Below, in pieces: positions 15,432-22,748 of a stretch of DNA of 64,000 nt (positions are counted from its first letter, which is position 1; every line of letters starts with the position of its first letter). The notes below the pieces were generated by a model. That model made no database searches and was not told where the DNA came from. It saw nothing but the letters and a program-made list of their open reading frames with translations. Location of the stretch: NCBI GenBank assembly GCA_903889245.1, contig CAISWQ010000054.1:44412-108411 (forward strand). Reading direction: 5' to 3'. Both the position numbers and the translations under genes were made by a program. The stretch is from an uncultured Lentisphaerota bacterium. Its GTDB lineage: Bacteria; Verrucomicrobiota; Kiritimatiellia; CAIQIC01.

Positions 15432-16903
15432 TGCTCTGCCTTCTGCTGGTCGGCGTCCCCGCGCTGGCGGGCGTGCTCGCGTTCGCGCTGCGCGCCGCGC
15501 TCCCGCGCCGCGCGCTGCTCATTGGCGCGGCCCTCGCGCACGCGGGGCTGGTGGCGTCCGCGTGGGCCAAGCGGCCCGCCGCCGCGCCGGAGGCGTGGCT
15601 CGCGCTCGACGCCACCGCGCTGTGGTTCGTCACCATCACCAGCGTTCTGTTCCTGACCGCCTCGGTCTACGCGCTCGGCTACCTCCGCCGCGATGCCGCC
15701 ACGCGCTCGCACGAGGACGAGGATGATCCCGACGACGACTCGATTTTCCAGCCCGTGCCGGAGGCCGTTTTCTGCGGCTGCCTGCTACTCTTCCTCGCGG
15801 CGATGACGCTGACGATCATGAGCCGCCACTTCGGCCTGCTCTGGGTGGCGATGGAGGCGACGACGCTGGCGAGCGCGCCGCTGATCTACTTCCACCGCTC
15901 GCCGCGCTCGCTCGAGGCGACGTGGAAATATCTGCTCATCTGCTCGGTGGGCATCGCGCTCGCGCTGCTCGGCACATTCTTCCTCGCCGCCGCGGCGGGT
16001 GAGGGCGCCGACCTGACGCTCGGCGCGCTCGCGCGCGGCGGCGCGAGGCTCGACCCGCGCTGGCTCAAGGCCGCCGCGCTGCTGCTGCTCGTGGGCTACG
16101 GCACGAAGATGGGCCTCGCGCCGCTGCACGCGTGGCTGCCGGACGCGCATAGCGAGGCGCCCTCGGTCGTCTCCGCGCTGCTCTCCGGCACGCTGCTCAA
16201 CGCGGCGTGGGTCGGCATCCTGCGCCTTCATGAACTGTGCGTCGCGGCGGGTCTCGGCGATTTCAGCCGCGACCTGCTGCTGCTGTTCGGCCTGGTCTCG
16301 CTTGCGGTCGCCGCTCTCTTCATCATCGGGCAGCGCGACTACAAGCGGCTGCTCGCCTACTCCAGCGTCGAGCACATGGGCCTGCTCGCGCTCGGCATGG
16401 GCCTCGGCGGCGCGGCGGTCACCGGCTCGCTGCTGCACGCCGCCGGTCACTCGCTCGCCAAGGGCCTGCTGTTCCTTACCGCCGGCAACCTGCTCGCCGC
16501 GTTCCGCAGCAAGAAGGTCGCCGACGTCCGCGGCGCGCTCACCGTGACGCCCGCCAGTGGCGCGCTGCTGCTCGTCGGCCTGTTCGCGATCACCGGCGCG
16601 CCGCCGTTCATCACGTTCGTCAGCGAGCTGATGATCGTCCGCGCCGCCATCGCCGACGGGCGCTGGCTGGTGGCGGCGCTCTACCTCGTGCTGCTCGCGA
16701 TCGTCTTCATCGGCATGGCGGCGATCTTCCTGCGCATGGCGCTCGGCGCGCCCTCGAAGGACGGGCGCAAGCCGGAGTCGCGCCTTGCGTGGTGGCCGCC
16801 GCTCGCGCTCGCGATCCTCGCCGGCGTGCTCGGCGTCTTCCTGCCCGGCCCGCTGACCGACCTGCTCCGCGAAGCCGCGCAAGCCTTTGGAGGCACGCCA
16901 TGA
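15428..16903 (+). CDS. HyfF/NuoN-like proton-conducting antiporter subunit of Ehr-type complex
   Basis: 491 residues, about 14 spans. Antiporter-like landmarks: LLWVAMEATTLASAPLIYFHR (Glu in TM5), GYGTKMGLAPLHAWLPDAHSEAPS split as GYGTKMGLAPLHAW and LPDAHSEAPS, YKRLLAYSSVEHMGLLALGMG, and HAAGHSLAKGLLFLTAGNLL. This is the HyfF type. An acidic cytosolic or periplasmic loop (EDEDDPDDDS) near residue 97 is unusual. With the HyfB-like subunit, the complex has two large antiporter-type modules. Overlaps both neighbours by four bases. Confidence 0.92.
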   Translation: MMLCLLLVGVPALAGVLAFALRAALPRRALLIGAALAHAGLVASAWAKRPAAAPEAWLALDATALWFVTITSVLFLTASVYALGYLRRDAATRSHEDEDDPDDDSIFQPVPEAVFCGCLLLFLAAMTLTIMSRHFGLLWVAMEATTLASAPLIYFHRSPRSLEATWKYLLICSVGIALALLGTFFLAAAAGEGADLTLGALARGGARLDPRWLKAAALLLLVGYGTKMGLAPLHAWLPDAHSEAPSVVSALLSGTLLNAAWVGILRLHELCVAAGLGDFSRDLLLLFGLVSLAVAALFIIGQRDYKRLLAYSSVEHMGLLALGMGLGGAAVTGSLLHAAGHSLAKGLLFLTAGNLLAAFRSKKVADVRGALTVTPASGALLLVGLFAITGAPPFITFVSELMIVRAAIADGRWLVAALYLVLLAIVFIGMAAIFLRMALGAPSKDGRKPESRLAWWPPLALAILAGVLGVFLPGPLTDLLREAAQAFGGTP

Positions 16904-18375
16904 CGCCCGTCACGCTGCGCTCCATCCGCTACGGCCGCACGTTCGCGGCGGGCGAAATCCCCGACTTGCCCGTGGCGCAGTTCCGCGAGGCCGTCGTGCG
17001 CGCGTTCAAGCGCGGCGCGCACCTGCTGGCGCTGACCGGCCAGCCGGAGCAGGGTGGGGGCGCGCGCCTGCTCGCCGTGCTCGCGCCGGGCGATGGCGTC
17101 GTGGCGGCGGCTAGCACGCGCGTCGAAAAAAGTTTCCCCTCGCTGACGCCGGATGTGCCCGCGGCGCATCTGTTCGAGCGCGAAATTTTCGAGCAGCTCG
17201 GCGTGACGCCGGAAGGCCATCCGTGGCTCAAGCCCGTGCGCCAGCCCGGCGGTGCGACGCCGGGTATGGTGGATTTCTATCGCGTTGAGGGCGAGGAGAT
17301 TCACGAGGTCGCCGTCGGCCCCGTCCACGCCGGCGTGATCGAGCCGGGCCATTTCCGCTTCCAGTGCCAGGGCGAGGACGTGTTGCACCTGGAAATTGCG
17401 TTGGGCTACCAGCATCGCGGCGTCGAGCGCGCGCTGGCCGGCGGCCCGAACGCGCGCACGATCCACCTGATGGAGACGCTCGCAGGCGACACGACCGTGG
17501 GCCATGCGCTGGCCTACTGCGAAATTTTGGAAAGCCTGACCGGCTGCCGCGTCCCGCCGCGCGCGCAGGCGCTGCGCGGCATCGCGCTCGAACTGGAACG
17601 GCTGGCGAACCACGTCGGCGACCTCGGCGCGCTCGCGGGCGATGTCGCCTTCCTGCCGACCGCGTCGTTCTGCGGCCGGCTGCGCGGCGATTTCCTGAAC
17701 ATGACCGCGCTGGCGTGCGGCTCGCGCTTCGGGCGTAACTGGATCCGGCCGGGCGGCGTCGCGTTCGATCTCGAAGAGACGCGCGTTGCCGAGTTGCAGA
17801 AGCGGCTCGACGACGTGGCGCGCAACGTCGCCGGCGCGCTCGACCTGCTTTTGGAGCCGCCCTCGGTGCTGGCGCGCTTCGAGAATACCGGCGCGGTGCA
17901 GGCCGAGGATGCCGAGGCTGTGGGCCTCTGTGGTGTGGCGCTGCGTGCGTGCGGCTTCGAGCACGACGCGCGGCAGGATTTCCCGTCGGGCATCTACCGC
18001 TTCGCGCATCTGCCGCCGCCCGCGTGGCACACCGGCGACGTCTTCGCGCGCGCCTACGTGCGCCGCCTCGAGGTCGAGCGCTCGCTCGCGTTCATCCGCG
18101 AGCAACTCGCCGCGCTGCCGGAGGGCGAGACGCTTGCGGTCGTCGAGGCACTGCCGCCGGACCGCGTTGCGGTCGGCTGCATTGAGGGCTGGCGCGGTTT
18201 GATCTGCCACGTCGCGCGCACGGATGCGGACGGGCGCTTCGCGGGCTACAAGGTGGTGGACCCCTCGTTCCGCAACTGGACCGGCCTCGCGCTCGCGTTG
18301 CGCGGCACGGCCATCTCCGATTTTCCGCTCTGCAACAAGAGCTTCAACCTTTCCTACTGCGGGTTTGATTTATGA
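16900..18375 (+). CDS. HyfG/NuoCD-like large subunit lacking all Ni-binding cysteines (Ehr-type)
   Basis: 491 residues. Residues 1-130 are a NuoC (30-kDa)-like domain, and the rest is a [NiFe]-hydrogenase large-subunit/NuoD-like domain. It has the shared motifs VGPVHAGVIEPGHFRFQC, EIALGYQHRGVE and LERLANHVGDLGALAGD. A true [NiFe] enzyme needs CxxC at two sites. Here the first site reads METLAGDTTVGH (residues 191-202) and the second DPSFRNW (454-460), so all four Ni ligands are absent and no nickel site can form. NuoD-specific quinone-site residues are not obvious either. This matches the energy-converting-hydrogenase-related (Ehr) group rather than a hydrogenase or complex I. The electron donor and acceptor are unknown. 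Confidence 0.9.
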   Translation: MTPVTLRSIRYGRTFAAGEIPDLPVAQFREAVVRAFKRGAHLLALTGQPEQGGGARLLAVLAPGDGVVAAASTRVEKSFPSLTPDVPAAHLFEREIFEQLGVTPEGHPWLKPVRQPGGATPGMVDFYRVEGEEIHEVAVGPVHAGVIEPGHFRFQCQGEDVLHLEIALGYQHRGVERALAGGPNARTIHLMETLAGDTTVGHALAYCEILESLTGCRVPPRAQALRGIALELERLANHVGDLGALAGDVAFLPTASFCGRLRGDFLNMTALACGSRFGRNWIRPGGVAFDLEETRVAELQKRLDDVARNVAGALDLLLEPPSVLARFENTGAVQAEDAEAVGLCGVALRACGFEHDARQDFPSGIYRFAHLPPPAWHTGDVFARAYVRRLEVERSLAFIREQLAALPEGETLAVVEALPPDRVAVGCIEGWRGLICHVARTDADGRFAGYKVVDPSFRNWTGLALALRGTAISDFPLCNKSFNLSYCGFDL

Positions 18376-19154
18376 TCAGCGCGGTACTCGAACGATGTCG
18401 GCAGGGTTTCCGCACCGGAAAATTTCCGGTGGAGGCGCCGGTCATGCCGGACCGCTTCCAGGGGCTGCCGAAGCTCGATGCGACGCTGTGCAGCGGCGGC
18501 TGCCACGAGTGCGTGACCGTCTGCCCCGTCGGCGCGCTGCATCACGACGCACAGCGCGGCCTGCAACTCGATACGGGCCGCTGCATCTTTTGCGGCGCGT
18601 GCGCGCAGGCGTGCAGCAGCGGCGCGATCAGCTTCACGCGAAACCACCGGCTCGCGGCGCAGCGGCGCGAGGAACTCGTCATCGGCAGCGCATGGGCGAA
18701 CGGGCGCGACCTGCTCAACCACCGCTGCAAGGAATTATTCGGCCGCTCGCTCCGGCTGCGGCAGGTCAGTGCCGGCGGCTGCAATGCGTGCGAGGCTGAT
18801 GCCAACGTGCTCAATACGCTCGTGTTCGATCTCTCCCGTTTCGGTATCCAGTTCGTCGCCTCGCCGCGCCACGCCGATGGCCTGCTCGTCACCGGTCCGG
18901 TCAGCCTGAACATGCGCACCGCGCTGCTGAAGACCTATGCAGCCGTCCCCGCGCCGAAGATTGTCATCGCCGGCGGCGCGTGCGCGATCGCCGGCGGGCC
19001 GTACCGTGACCACGGCGAAGTCTGCAACGGCGTTGAAGGAATTTTGCCGGTGGATCTGTTCGTGCCCGGCTGCCCGCCGCACCCCTACACGCTGCTCCAC
19101 GGTCTGCTCGGCCTGCTGGGCCGTCTCGGCCGCGAAGACCCGCGCGTCCGTTGA
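18372..19154 (+). CDS. Fused ferredoxin plus HyfI/NuoB-like small Fe-S subunit of Ehr-type complex
   Basis: 260 residues. The N-terminal part is a two-cluster ferredoxin (HyfH/NuoI-like), with cysteines 40, 44, 47, 51 (CSGGCHECVTVCP) and 71, 74, 77, 81 (CIFCGACAQAC). The C-terminal part is the NuoB/HyfI small subunit with the four ligands of the proximal [4Fe-4S] cluster: C137 and C140 (GGCNACEAD), C204 (GGACAIAGGPY) and C234 (PGCPPHP). The complete cluster set shows that electron transfer is kept even though the large subunit has lost nickel. The electron path therefore probably ends at or near the proximal cluster. Fusion of HyfH with HyfI reduces the subunit count. Overlaps the preceding gene by four bases; last gene of the operon. 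Confidence 0.9.
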   Translation: MISAVLERCRQGFRTGKFPVEAPVMPDRFQGLPKLDATLCSGGCHECVTVCPVGALHHDAQRGLQLDTGRCIFCGACAQACSSGAISFTRNHRLAAQRREELVIGSAWANGRDLLNHRCKELFGRSLRLRQVSAGGCNACEADANVLNTLVFDLSRFGIQFVASPRHADGLLVTGPVSLNMRTALLKTYAAVPAPKIVIAGGACAIAGGPYRDHGEVCNGVEGILPVDLFVPGCPPHPYTLLHGLLGLLGRLGREDPRVR

Positions 19155-19257
19155 GCCCTCTCCCTTTTTTGCTGAGCTGGGCAACAGATGGAAAGCTCCA
19201 GCACAACCCAGTGTGGGAAGGAGGACGCGGTGCTTCTCCTGATGCCGGTCGGCCCTG

Positions 19258-19728
19258 CTACAGCCAGTTCTCTTCGAGGATTTCGCCTTGCAGGCTGACG
19301 ACGACGTACTTAAGCGGCACCTTGCGCTTGGCCTGCGCCGCGGCTTCTTGCGCCAGCGCGAGTAACCCGCGGCAGCACGGCACCTGCATGATGATCACCG
19401 TCAGCGTGTTGATTTTCGCCTCGTCAATCCACACCTTCACCTTCTCGACATAGGCCTCCTGGCCCTCGTCGAGCTTCGGACAGGCAATGGCGATGGACTT
19501 GCCCTTCAGATAGCTGCCGTGAAAGCCGCCGAGCGCGTAGGCAACGCAATCGGCGGTCAGCAACACATCGGCGTTCTGGAAGTAGGGCGCCATCGGGTTG
19601 ATCAGGTGCAGTTGAATTGGCCACTGCCCCAATTCCGATGCGACCGCCGCCGGCGCCCCCGCCGCGGCGCCTTCCGCCTTCTTGCGGAAGTCCATTGCTT
19701 GCGATCCCGGGCATCCACATGCGTTCAT
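19258..19728 (-). CDS. Cysteine-containing Fe-S-type oxidoreductase domain protein
   Basis: 156 residues. Short Cys motif at the N-terminus (MNACGCPG), then a domain with GQWPIQLHLINPMAPYFQNADVLLTADC split by conserved features: QWPIQLHLI, ADVLLTADCVAYALGGFHG, IAIACPKLDEG and MQVPCCRGL. This domain occurs fused to or beside small ferredoxins in anaerobes, often close to hybrid-cluster-protein and hemerythrin genes, and is thought to bind a cluster or act in redox stress. Here it lacks a full ferredoxin domain. AAGGAG lies at proper distance upstream of the ATG, which also overlaps the upstream hemerythrin gene's stop (ATGA). Confidence 0.78.
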   Translation of the reverse strand: MNACGCPGSQAMDFRKKAEGAAAGAPAAVASELGQWPIQLHLINPMAPYFQNADVLLTADCVAYALGGFHGSYLKGKSIAIACPKLDEGQEAYVEKVKVWIDEAKINTLTVIIMQVPCCRGLLALAQEAAAQAKRKVPLKYVVVSLQGEILEENWL

Positions 19729-20516
19729 GACTGGCTCCTTTGCTGGTTGAGACTTGCTTCCATTTGTTCGACCCATGTCTGGTAACGCGCCGGCGCGCCA
19801 CCAAATCTTTCATCCACCGCGCGGAAATCCGCGAACAACCTGCCGATCTGCGCGTCGCCAAGCTGTGCATTCATCCATGGATACAGGATTTCGTCCTCCT
19901 TGCGGATATGCTCGGTCAGCAGCGCACCATAGGCCGCGAGGTGCTCCGCCACCGCCGCCGCGTCGCCCTGCTCGACGCCCGCCACCACGGCGCGGACATG
20001 CGCGCGACCGGTCTCGTGATCGCGGTGCATGGTCGCGAGCAGTTCGGATTTCTCGTCGAAATATTTGAACAGCAAATCCTCTTCCTTCGCGTGATGGAAA
20101 CGGTCCGCAAAGTTGCGGATGAAGTCCACGATCTCGCTGACGCGCTGTTTTTGGGCGGCATCCAGCCCCGCTGCGAGCGTCTGGTTCACCGCCGGCAGCA
20201 ACGTGATCACCCGCTTGATCCACGCGTGCTCGCCGACCAGTTCGCGGATAGGCGGCGCGAAGCCCGCGCGCGTCGCGGTCTTGCGTGTCAAGTGTGGCAG
20301 CTCGACCGTGCGGCCGGGATAGATGATCTGCGCGACCGCGGTGAAGAGCGCGCGCTCCTGCTCCGGCGTCAACGGATGGATCGTGACGATGTCGCGGAAC
20401 AGGCAGTTGCCCGCCGAGCACGTCACACAGCCGATGTTGAATTTCCCCAACACCGCCGTGAGTGCCGGATACTCCGCGATCACTTCCTTGATGTTTCTGT
20501 TCAGCAGTTCGTTCAT
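19725..20516 (-). CDS. Hemerythrin-domain protein with N-terminal DUF1858-like CxxC segment
   Basis: 263 residues. Residues 1-65 (LLNRNIKEVIAEYPALTAVL...CVTCSAGNC) resemble the DUF1858/ScdA-type N-terminal domain with a redox CxxC. Residues about 85-240 form a hemerythrin-like four-helix bundle with diiron ligands in VGEHAWIKRV, FHHAKEEDLLF, MHRDHETGRAH and LTEHIRKEDEILYPW. Such proteins bind O2 or NO, or repair oxidised Fe-S clusters (Ric/YtfE type). First gene of a two-gene operon, convergent with the Ehr complex. The upstream region carries a perfect TTGAC-N4-GTCAA dyad, so control by a CRP/FNR-family redox or NO sensor is likely. Confidence 0.88.
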   Translation of the reverse strand: MNELLNRNIKEVIAEYPALTAVLGKFNIGCVTCSAGNCLFRDIVTIHPLTPEQERALFTAVAQIIYPGRTVELPHLTRKTATRAGFAPPIRELVGEHAWIKRVITLLPAVNQTLAAGLDAAQKQRVSEIVDFIRNFADRFHHAKEEDLLFKYFDEKSELLATMHRDHETGRAHVRAVVAGVEQGDAAAVAEHLAAYGALLTEHIRKEDEILYPWMNAQLGDAQIGRLFADFRAVDERFGGAPARYQTWVEQMEASLNQQRSQS

Positions 20517-20533
20517 GGTGATTTGCCGCGCGC

Positions 20534-20539
20534 ACCATC
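20534..20539 (-). promoter_or_regulatory. Predicted -10 of the hemerythrin operon
   Basis: Read on the minus strand this is GATGGT followed by GCGCGCGG, the same downstream word as at other promoters here. It predicts a start near 20527, placing the dyad at 20562-20575 exactly at -41.5, the class II activator position. Confidence 0.45.
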
Positions 20540-20561
20540 GCACAGGGCGGCGGATGGATTC

Positions 20562-20575
20562 TTGACGGAGGTCAA
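20562..20575. promoter_or_regulatory. CRP/FNR-superfamily operator, TTGAC-GGAG-GTCAA
   Basis: Perfect half-site symmetry TTGAC/GTCAA with a 4-base centre, flanked by TTC/GAA that extends the stem to 8 bp (20559-20578, TTCTTGACGGAGGTCAAGAA). TTGAC-N4-GTCAA is a form used by FNR, DNR and HcpR-type regulators that respond to O2, NO or nitrite. It lies between the hemerythrin start and a palindrome array. Confidence 0.65.
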
Positions 20576-20584
20576 GAATCCGCC

Positions 20585-20633
20585 TTTTCCAAGCTTTGGG
20601 AAACCCGCCCCCCGGTTTCCCAAGGCTTGGAAA
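20585..20633. repeat. Phased palindrome array, 2 copies (centres about 20594, 20625)
   Basis: TTTTCCAAGCTTTGGGAAA and TTTCCCAAGGCTTGGAAA, 31 bp apart, between the divergent hemerythrin and MoxR operons. Confidence 0.85.
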
Positions 20634-20673
20634 TATTACCGCGCAGTAGCGCCACGCAGGGCGGTTTTTTCGC

Positions 20674-20702
20674 TTTCGCAGGGGTGGGGAAGTGGCTACA
20701 GT
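20674..20702 (+). promoter_or_regulatory. Candidate promoter of the MoxR operon
   Basis: TTTCGC 20674-20679, 17-base spacer, TACAGT 20697-20702 within GGCTACAGTGCGCCC. The -35 is weak, but the -10 and its GC-rich follower resemble others in the window. Leader about 90 bases. Confidence 0.4.
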
Positions 20703-20797
20703 GCGCCCACTTTTCGCGTGTGTGGGTTGAACGATGGAACAGCCAGCGCGGTCGAACGTGGCAACCAACCCGCGGGAGCTTTGGAAGGAGCAACGCC

Positions 20798-21826
20798 ATG
20801 CAAGATGCCGAGCAGGTCGTGAAGGATCCACAACCGGTCGAGGCCGATGTCGCGCAGATTGACCGCCTGCGCGCGCTGCACCAGCAACTGCGCCAGGAGC
20901 TGGCGCGCGTCATCATCGGGCAGGATACGGTGATCGAGCAGTTGCTCATCTGCATCTTCTCGCGCGGCCACGCGCTGCTGATGGGCGTGCCGGGCCTCGC
21001 CAAGACGCTGCTGATCCACTCGCTCTCCGACCTGCTCGCGCTGAAGTTCAACCGCATCCAGTTCACGCCCGACCTGATGCCCTCGGATATCACCGGCACG
21101 GACATCCTCCAGGAGAGCGCGCAACCCGGCCGCCGCGCGTTCGAGTTCGTCAAGGGCCCGCTCTTCGCGAACATCGTGCTCGCCGACGAGATCAACCGGA
21201 CGCCGCCGAAGACGCAGGCCGCGCTCTTGCAGGCGATGCAGGAACAGAGCGTCAACGCCGGCGCGCACCACTTCAAGCTGGACCAGCCGTTCTTCGTGCT
21301 CGCGACGCAGAACCCGATCGAGCAGGAAGGCACCTATCCGCTGCCGGAGGCGCAGCTCGACCGCTTCATGTTCCTGATCCACGTGGACTATCCCACCGCC
21401 GCCGAGGAGCTGCGCATCGCGCGCGAGACGACCGGCGGCGAGATGGCGAAGCTGACGCCGGTGCTGACCGGCGCGGAGATCATGCAACTGCAGAGCGTCG
21501 TGCGGCGCGTGCCCGTGCCGGAGCACGTCTATGAATACATCGTGCGGCTGGTGCGCCAGTCGCGGCCGACGCTGGAGGATGCGCCGGAGTGGATCAAGAA
21601 GTGGGTGCTCTGGGGCGCCGGCCCGCGCGCGGTGCAATACCTCGTGCTTGGCGCGAAGGCGCACGCGGTGCTCAACGGCAGCTACCTCGCGCGCGTCGAG
21701 GATGTCGAGGCCGTCGCACCCGCCGTGCTCGCGCACCGCATCCTGACGAACTTCCACGCCGAGAGCGAAGGCATCACGAGCCGCGAGATCATCCGCCGCC
21801 TGATCGAAGCCAGCCGGGAGAAATGA
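20798..21826 (+). CDS. MoxR-family AAA+ ATPase
   Basis: 342 residues. Walker A GVPGLAKT (63-70), Walker B IVLADEINR (D130-E131), sensor region LATQNPIEQEGTYPLPEAQLDRF split as LATQNPIEQ and EGTYPLPEAQLDRF. MoxR ATPases act as chaperone-like activators, usually for von Willebrand factor A proteins encoded next to them, exactly as here. ATG chosen for the strong GGAAGGAG ribosome-binding site. First gene of a seven-gene operon reaching to 33042. Confidence 0.94.
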   Translation: MQDAEQVVKDPQPVEADVAQIDRLRALHQQLRQELARVIIGQDTVIEQLLICIFSRGHALLMGVPGLAKTLLIHSLSDLLALKFNRIQFTPDLMPSDITGTDILQESAQPGRRAFEFVKGPLFANIVLADEINRTPPKTQAALLQAMQEQSVNAGAHHFKLDQPFFVLATQNPIEQEGTYPLPEAQLDRFMFLIHVDYPTAAEELRIARETTGGEMAKLTPVLTGAEIMQLQSVVRRVPVPEHVYEYIVRLVRQSRPTLEDAPEWIKKWVLWGAGPRAVQYLVLGAKAHAVLNGSYLARVEDVEAVAPAVLAHRILTNFHAESEGITSREIIRRLIEASREK

Positions 21827-21827
21827 C

Positions 21828-22748
21828 GTGGCCCAGGAGGCACAGCGCGCGTATCTCGACGCGGGCGTGCTGGCGCGGCTGTCCCGTTTGACCCTCAACG
21901 CCCGCCAGCCGATGCTCGGCTCCGTCACCGGCCTGCACCGCAGCGCCACGCGCGGCAGCAGCGTCGAGTTCGCCGAATACCGCAAGTACGCGCCGGGCGA
22001 CGACATCAAGTTCGTCGACTGGCGCGTCTTCGCGCGTACCGACCGCTTCTACATGAAGGAGTTCGAGGCCGATACGAACCTGCGCTGCCAGCTCGTCCTC
22101 GACGCGACCGGCTCGATGGCCTACGCGGGGCGGCATGGCCGCAAGCTCGACTACGCAATCCGGCTGGCCGCGACGCTCGCGCACCTGCTGGTGCACCAGG
22201 GCGACGCCGTGGGCCTCTCGCTGATCACGCACGCCGGCCTGAAGGAGATCCCGCCGCGCCGCGCGCCCTCGCACCTGCGGCATATCTTCGACGCGTTCGA
22301 TGCGCTCAAGCCCGGCGGCACGGCCGACCTCGCCGAGGCCCTGCACACGCTGGCGGAGAAGATCAAGCGGCGCGCGCTGGTGGTGGTCCTCTCCGATTTC
22401 TTCGCCGAGCCGGAGCCGCTGATCAACGCCTTCCAGCACATGCGCTTTCAGAAGCACGACCTCGCGCTCTTCCACCTGCTCGACCGCGACGAGGCCAGCT
22501 TCGAGTTCGACCGCCCGATCCGCTTCAACGACCTGGAGAGCTCCTTCCAGCTCATCACCGATCCCGCGCTGATCGCGGCCGATTACCGGCGCGAGTTCGA
22601 TGCGCACCTGGAAGTCTTGCAGCGCAGCAGCCGCGAGTTCGGCGCGGACTACCAGCGCGTCTTCACCGATCACGACTATGAGCAGGTGCTCGCGGCGTTC
22701 ATGCTGCAGCGCCTGCGCGCGGCGGGCGCCGGCGGAGGCGCGGCATGA
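21828..22748 (+). CDS. DUF58 domain protein (vWA-like)
   Basis: 306 residues, GTG start one base after the MoxR stop. DUF58 signature: GSSVEFAEYRKYAPGDDIKFVDWRVFART split as SSVEFAEYRKYAPGDD and IKFVDWRVFART, followed by a vWA-like fold with LVLDATGSMAY (metal-site DxxxS) and RALVVVLSDFF. Works with the MoxR ATPase and the BatA-like membrane proteins downstream; in other bacteria such units support envelope stress tolerance or metal insertion. Cytoplasmic, no signal peptide. Overlaps the next gene by four bases. Confidence 0.92.
   Translation: MAQEAQRAYLDAGVLARLSRLTLNARQPMLGSVTGLHRSATRGSSVEFAEYRKYAPGDDIKFVDWRVFARTDRFYMKEFEADTNLRCQLVLDATGSMAYAGRHGRKLDYAIRLAATLAHLLVHQGDAVGLSLITHAGLKEIPPRRAPSHLRHIFDAFDALKPGGTADLAEALHTLAEKIKRRALVVVLSDFFAEPEPLINAFQHMRFQKHDLALFHLLDRDEASFEFDRPIRFNDLESSFQLITDPALIAADYRREFDAHLEVLQRSSREFGADYQRVFTDHDYEQVLAAFMLQRLRAAGAGGGAA

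Noticed and set aside
10686..19154. The membrane complex as a working [NiFe] hydrogenase-4, or as complex I
   Set aside because: The large subunit has none of the four Ni-binding cysteines, and subunits specific to complex I (NuoE, F, G, A, J, K) are missing. HyfB, HyfE and HyfF-type subunits mark the hydrogenase-4/Ehr group.
20585..20633. The palindrome near the hemerythrin gene as the operator for that operon
   Set aside because: It is one of the generic arrays. The TTGAC-N4-GTCAA dyad next to it is unique in the window as far as I could see and has the correct distance to a promoter.
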